Of a stretch of DNA of 9,050 bases, positions 6,346 to 9,050 are shown in pieces. This DNA comes from Gammaproteobacteria bacterium (lineage in GTDB: Bacteria; Pseudomonadota; Gammaproteobacteria; UBA6429; Thiohalophilaceae). The notes below the pieces were generated by a model that was not told where the DNA came from, searched no databases, and saw nothing but the letters and a program-made list of their open reading frames with translations. Within the stretch, counting starts at the first letter, position 1, and every line of letters starts with the position of its first letter. Position numbers and translations under genes: made by a program. The stretch lies in contig JAADGZ010000036.1 in the NCBI GenBank assembly GCA_013152045.1, positions 1,923-10,972 of the forward strand, read 5' to 3'.

Positions 6346-7155
6346 ATGAATAAAAAGAAAGTGGTAATAGTGGTGCCGATATCGAATCGATCGGAATTGA
6401 CGCCAAGCGAGAAAATGTCTCTCAGGCATTTACACCAACACCTGGGGCAGCATGATATTTTTATTGTGGCGCCAGAAGGGCTGGATATTGACTTTCCCGG
6501 TCTGAAAATAAAGCGTTTCAGCCCGAAATATTTTGGCAGCGTTCAAAACTACCAGAGAATGGTAATGTCGAGCGGGTTTTATAAGACGTTTGATGAGTAT
6601 GAGTACATGTTAACTTATCATTTAGACGCGCTGGTGTTTTCTGATCGGCTGCTTGACTGGTGTGAAAAAGGCTATGATTTTATCGGGGCTCCCTGGGTAA
6701 AGCACGATGATTCACCTAACAAAGATAGTATCTACGAGGGTAAGGTTGGAAATAGCGGTTTCGCACTAAAAAGAATTGATACTTTCATACGTCTTTTCGA
6801 TTCAGAGCGTTATGCTTATAGTCTTTTTGGTCGTTGGGCACATAGGCATGGTAACAAGAGCTTTTTCCGAAAACTTATCTATATGCCTAGTTTCTTTTTG
6901 GGACTTTTTAAGCGATTTAATGGTATTAAATGGGAAGTTGCTAATTGGCAGAGAAGTGAAGAGGTTTTTCTAATTACTAGAGCGACTCATTATTTGCCGA
7001 GTTATAGGGTTCCTGATGTTGAAGAAGCGCTTAAGTTTGCCTTTGAAATTGTTCCTAAATATTGTTATGAACTAAACAGTAACAAGCTTCCTTTTGGCTG
7101 TCATGCATGGGAGCGTTACGACGAAGAGTTTTGGGAGCCTTATCTTCTTAAGTGA
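6346..7155 (+). CDS. DUF5672 family protein, putative glycosyltransferase
   Basis: The 269-residue protein carries the landmarks I associate with DUF5672, a family without proven function that occurs in polysaccharide clusters: YEYMLTYHLDALVFSD (85-100), GYDFIGAPW (109-117), VGNSGFALKRID (134-145), SEEVF (204-208) and, near the C-terminus, PFGCHAWERY (249-258). The strand-turn pattern at the start (VVIVVPI) and the acidic segment DALVFSD resemble a GT-A nucleotide-sugar fold, so a glycosyltransferase role is plausible but inferred. No membrane segment or signal peptide is seen. The ribosome binding site is poor (GAG at 6337-6339). The gene stands alone, 229 bases after the GT2 gene and 138 bases before the phosphatase gene. 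From about 6770 onward its codons are richer in A and T than those of the methyltransferase and GT2 genes, which may reflect a separate origin. Confidence 0.82.
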   Translation: MNKKKVVIVVPISNRSELTPSEKMSLRHLHQHLGQHDIFIVAPEGLDIDFPGLKIKRFSPKYFGSVQNYQRMVMSSGFYKTFDEYEYMLTYHLDALVFSDRLLDWCEKGYDFIGAPWVKHDDSPNKDSIYEGKVGNSGFALKRIDTFIRLFDSERYAYSLFGRWAHRHGNKSFFRKLIYMPSFFLGLFKRFNGIKWEVANWQRSEEVFLITRATHYLPSYRVPDVEEALKFAFEIVPKYCYELNSNKLPFGCHAWERYDEEFWEPYLLK

Positions 7156-7242
7156 AATTTTAGGTTCAATTTGTGGTTGTCAATATGAAAAGAAAAACTT
7201 AGCTGATGTAACAAGAAAATAGTTGGGTTAGCCTAATCATAT

Positions 7243-7271
7243 TTGATAATAAATTGTTTGATTTAAATACT
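7243..7271 (+). promoter_or_regulatory. Possible sigma70-type promoter for the phosphatase-mtnK pair
   Basis: TTGATA (7243-7248, five of six to the -35 consensus) is followed at 17 bases by AATACT (7266-7271, four of six to -10), in AT-rich DNA just upstream of the phosphatase gene. The -10 box is weak. Confidence 0.3.
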
Positions 7272-7280
7272 ATTTTGTGT

Positions 7281-7284
7281 GGAG
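7281..7284 (+). promoter_or_regulatory. Ribosome binding site supporting the GTG start at 7294
   Basis: GGAG ends nine bases before GTG 7294. It overlaps the earlier in-frame GTG at 7279, so that codon cannot be the start served by this site. Confidence 0.6.
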
Positions 7285-7293
7285 TATACGGCG

Positions 7294-8142
7294 GTGGAAT
7301 TTTTTACAAAAACAGCAGTTGATGCTGCAGTCCTAGCAGGGAAACACCTATTAAGTAAATATAAGCGCCATCACATCGAAATGTATGGCGCAGATACATT
7401 GTCTGTTTCAAATCGAGGGCTGACAAAGGAAATTACTTCTTCGCTTGATAATGAGGCTGATCAGATAATTAAAGAGGTGATCTCTGAGCGACACCCTGGG
7501 CATAATTTGCTCACTGAAGAGACCGGCCAAATAGATAAAGGTAGCCCGTACACGTGGGTTATTGACCCGCTTGATGGCAGCTCCAACTATGTTAATCACA
7601 ACCCTTTTTTTGCTGTGTCCATTTGTTTAGCTTATGAGAATGTGCCTATTACTGGTGTAATTTTCGCCCCTTTTATAGAAGAGCTTGCAGTGGCGCGTAA
7701 AGGCCATGGATGCACTTTAAATGGGCGTCCGATACACGTTTCAGATACGCTAGACCTGGGGAAGGGATATATCGTCGGCTGCCCTGGTGGTGATTTAAAC
7801 AATCATCGTTTTGCAACGATGAGTTACGTACTCAATGATTCGATAAAGGATTTTCGAAAAATGGGGTCGGCCGCAATAGAGGCTTATACGGTGGCCTCAG
7901 GCCGTGTGGATGCGTTTGTAACACTCAATATATCTCCTTGGGATATAGCGGCTGGTGCTGTTTGTGTGGAGGAGGCCGGCGGGGTGGTTTCAGACTTTAA
8001 TGGTAAGCCGTGGGACCTCAGCAAGAGTGATGTATGCATGTCAAACGGAAAACTTCACGAAAGTATATTAAGCAAAATTCAATTGGTAAACCCAAGCCAC
8101 CCTGAATATAGCGCCACTACCTCGCTTGGTGACATCAAGTAA
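7294..8142 (+). CDS. Inositol monophosphatase family phosphatase
   Basis: A Mg-dependent phosphomonoesterase of the IMPase/SuhB/CysQ superfamily, cytosolic. Numbered from GTG 7294 (282 residues, normal for the family), the metal ligands are all present: Glu75-Glu76 in LLTEETG, Asp91 and Asp94 in VIDPLDGSSNYVN (89-101), and Asp217 in SPWDIAAGA (214-222), followed by EEAGGVVSDFNG. FFAVSI (105-110) and the C-terminal SNG (250-252) also fit. Sequence alone does not choose among inositol phosphate, 3'-phosphoadenosine 5'-phosphate or another sugar phosphate as substrate. GTG 7279 would add five residues, but GGAG at 7281-7284 points to 7294. The stop codon is directly followed by the mtnK start with no gap, so the two are almost certainly co-translated. 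That suggests a substrate linked to methylthioribose metabolism or its products, which is inference. Confidence 0.92.
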   Translation: MEFFTKTAVDAAVLAGKHLLSKYKRHHIEMYGADTLSVSNRGLTKEITSSLDNEADQIIKEVISERHPGHNLLTEETGQIDKGSPYTWVIDPLDGSSNYVNHNPFFAVSICLAYENVPITGVIFAPFIEELAVARKGHGCTLNGRPIHVSDTLDLGKGYIVGCPGGDLNNHRFATMSYVLNDSIKDFRKMGSAAIEAYTVASGRVDAFVTLNISPWDIAAGAVCVEEAGGVVSDFNGKPWDLSKSDVCMSNGKLHESILSKIQLVNPSHPEYSATTSLGDIK

Positions 8143-9050
8143 ATGGCCTATAAAATTCTAGATAAAAGCTCTATTCCTGACTATTTGGCAGGGCTTCCTA
8201 AGGTTATGGAAGTGCTTGGCAAGGGAGAGGGGCTTGATATCGAAGAGATAGGAGATGGCAACCTTAATTACGTTTATAAAATACGCCGTTCAGGTTTTCC
8301 TGATCGTACCGTTGTGCTTAAGCAGGCCGTCCCCTATTTGAGGATGGCTGGTGAAGCGTGGCCATTAAGTCGCAACAGAATGACGTATGAAATACGGGCA
8401 TTGCATGCCTACAATGATTTGGTTCCTGAGTTTGTGCCCGCTATTTATCACTCTGATGAAGAGATGAGTGTATTGGTAATGGAGACTCTAGATAGCCATA
8501 CGGTTGTTCGTCATAGCATGATTGAAGGTGTGGTTTTTCCAGATATCGGCAGTGACATAGGTACTTTTTTAGCTGAGACGTTGTTTCGCACGAGTGCTCT
8601 TGGTATGAAGAGTATTGAGCGCCGTCATTTAATGGATCAATTTAACCTTAATGATGAGTTATGTAAGCTTACGGAAGATTTTGTTTTTACTTTTCCCTAT
8701 ATGGAGCACGAATCAAATTATTCGAGCCCTATTACCAATAAGTTTGCTAGAGAAACATTAAGGTGCGATGCAAAATATAAGTTAGGAGTGCTAAAGTTTA
8801 AAGAATTGTTTTTAACAAAGACTGACGCGCTTCTTCATGCTGACCTTCATACGGGATCTTTGATGGCAAACCAGCAAGAAACTTATGTGATAGATACAGA
8901 GTTTGCATACTTTGGGCCGTTTGGTTTTGATGTGGGGAAAATTATAGCTAATTTTCTTTTGAGTTATACCTCACATTTTTTTCATAGTAATGATGGTTCT
9001 TACCAAAATTGGTTATTAGGTGAGGCTGTGGCTATATGGAAAAAGTTCGA
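8143..9050 (+). CDS. mtnK: 5-methylthioribose kinase (partial, runs off right edge)
   Basis: Phosphorylates 5-methylthioribose at C1 using ATP, giving 5-methylthioribose 1-phosphate, a step in recycling methylthioadenosine from polyamine and other SAM-consuming reactions. The first 302 codons of a roughly 400-residue protein are present and open. Visible are the nucleotide loop IGDGNLNYVYK (36-46), Lys60 in VVLKQAVPY, the catalytic-loop HADLHTGSL (232-240) with Asp234, and DTEFAYFGPFGFDVG (251-265) with the metal-binding acid Asp251. GEAWPL (70-75) and KLTEDFVFTFPY (175-186) are also typical of MtnK. Compared with the usual HGDLHTGS and DPEFA there are two conservative changes, Gly to Ala at 233 and Pro to Thr at 252; neither removes a catalytic residue. 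The ATG follows the TAA of the phosphatase gene at once, with GGTGA (8128-8132) as a likely ribosome site. The usual partner, mtnA, is not in the window and could lie downstream. Confidence 0.94.
   Translation, partial: MAYKILDKSSIPDYLAGLPKVMEVLGKGEGLDIEEIGDGNLNYVYKIRRSGFPDRTVVLKQAVPYLRMAGEAWPLSRNRMTYEIRALHAYNDLVPEFVPAIYHSDEEMSVLVMETLDSHTVVRHSMIEGVVFPDIGSDIGTFLAETLFRTSALGMKSIERRHLMDQFNLNDELCKLTEDFVFTFPYMEHESNYSSPITNKFARETLRCDAKYKLGVLKFKELFLTKTDALLHADLHTGSLMANQQETYVIDTEFAYFGPFGFDVGKIIANFLLSYTSHFFHSNDGSYQNWLLGEAVAIWKKF

Noticed and set aside
6188..6406. 72-codon minus-strand frame in the gap before DUF5672
   Set aside because: It overlaps the start of the DUF5672 gene, is rich in Ser/Leu/Ile without motifs, and is better explained by the AT-rich repeats.
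1..9050. CRISPR arrays, tRNA or rRNA genes, transposases, RfaH ops/JUMPStart element
   Set aside because: I looked for regularly spaced repeats, transposase motifs, cloverleaf-like sequences and the ops/JUMPStart consensus, and saw none.

Overview
The window looks like a chromosomal surface-polysaccharide locus of a Gram-negative bacterium, most likely a marine-type gammaproteobacterium. This rests on an outer-membrane style lipoprotein with a poly-glycine linker, moderate GC content, Shine-Dalgarno driven starts and the mix of sugar-modifying genes. The genus cannot be named from the sequence alone.

Layout: (1) 1-929, minus strand: the N-terminal 309 codons of a large lipoprotein running off the left edge. 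(2) 930-1546: a long gap with several short dyads and no convincing gene. (3) 1547-2713, plus: GT-B glycosyltransferase (GT4-like). (4) 2812-3885, minus: a second, convergent GT-B glycosyltransferase. (5) 3886-4248: a divergent intergenic region whose right end holds a decayed fragment of a family 2 glycosyltransferase (GT2) gene. (6) 4249-5169, plus: SAM-dependent methyltransferase. (7) 5170-5285: a short gap with a second, fainter copy of the decayed GT2 5' end. (8) 5286-6116, plus: intact GT2 glycosyltransferase. (9) 6117-6345: a gap rich in inverted repeats. (10) 6346-7155, plus: DUF5672 protein, probably a glycosyltransferase-like enzyme. (11) 7294-8142 and 8143-9050, plus: an inositol-monophosphatase family phosphatase immediately followed by mtnK (5-methylthioribose kinase), which runs off the right edge.

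How it fits together: three glycosyltransferases, one methyltransferase and DUF5672 are what one expects for assembling and capping a cell-surface glycan (O-antigen, LPS core or exopolysaccharide). No flippase, polymerase, initiating transferase or nucleotide-sugar synthesis gene lies in the window, so the type of glycan is open. The phosphatase-mtnK pair belongs by family to methylthioadenosine/methionine salvage. Its place beside a glycan locus may be coincidence, or may mean that 5-methylthioribose 1-phosphate feeds something unusual. The clearest unannotated structure is the pair of GT2 gene relics on either side of the methyltransferase, which records duplication and decay within the cluster.
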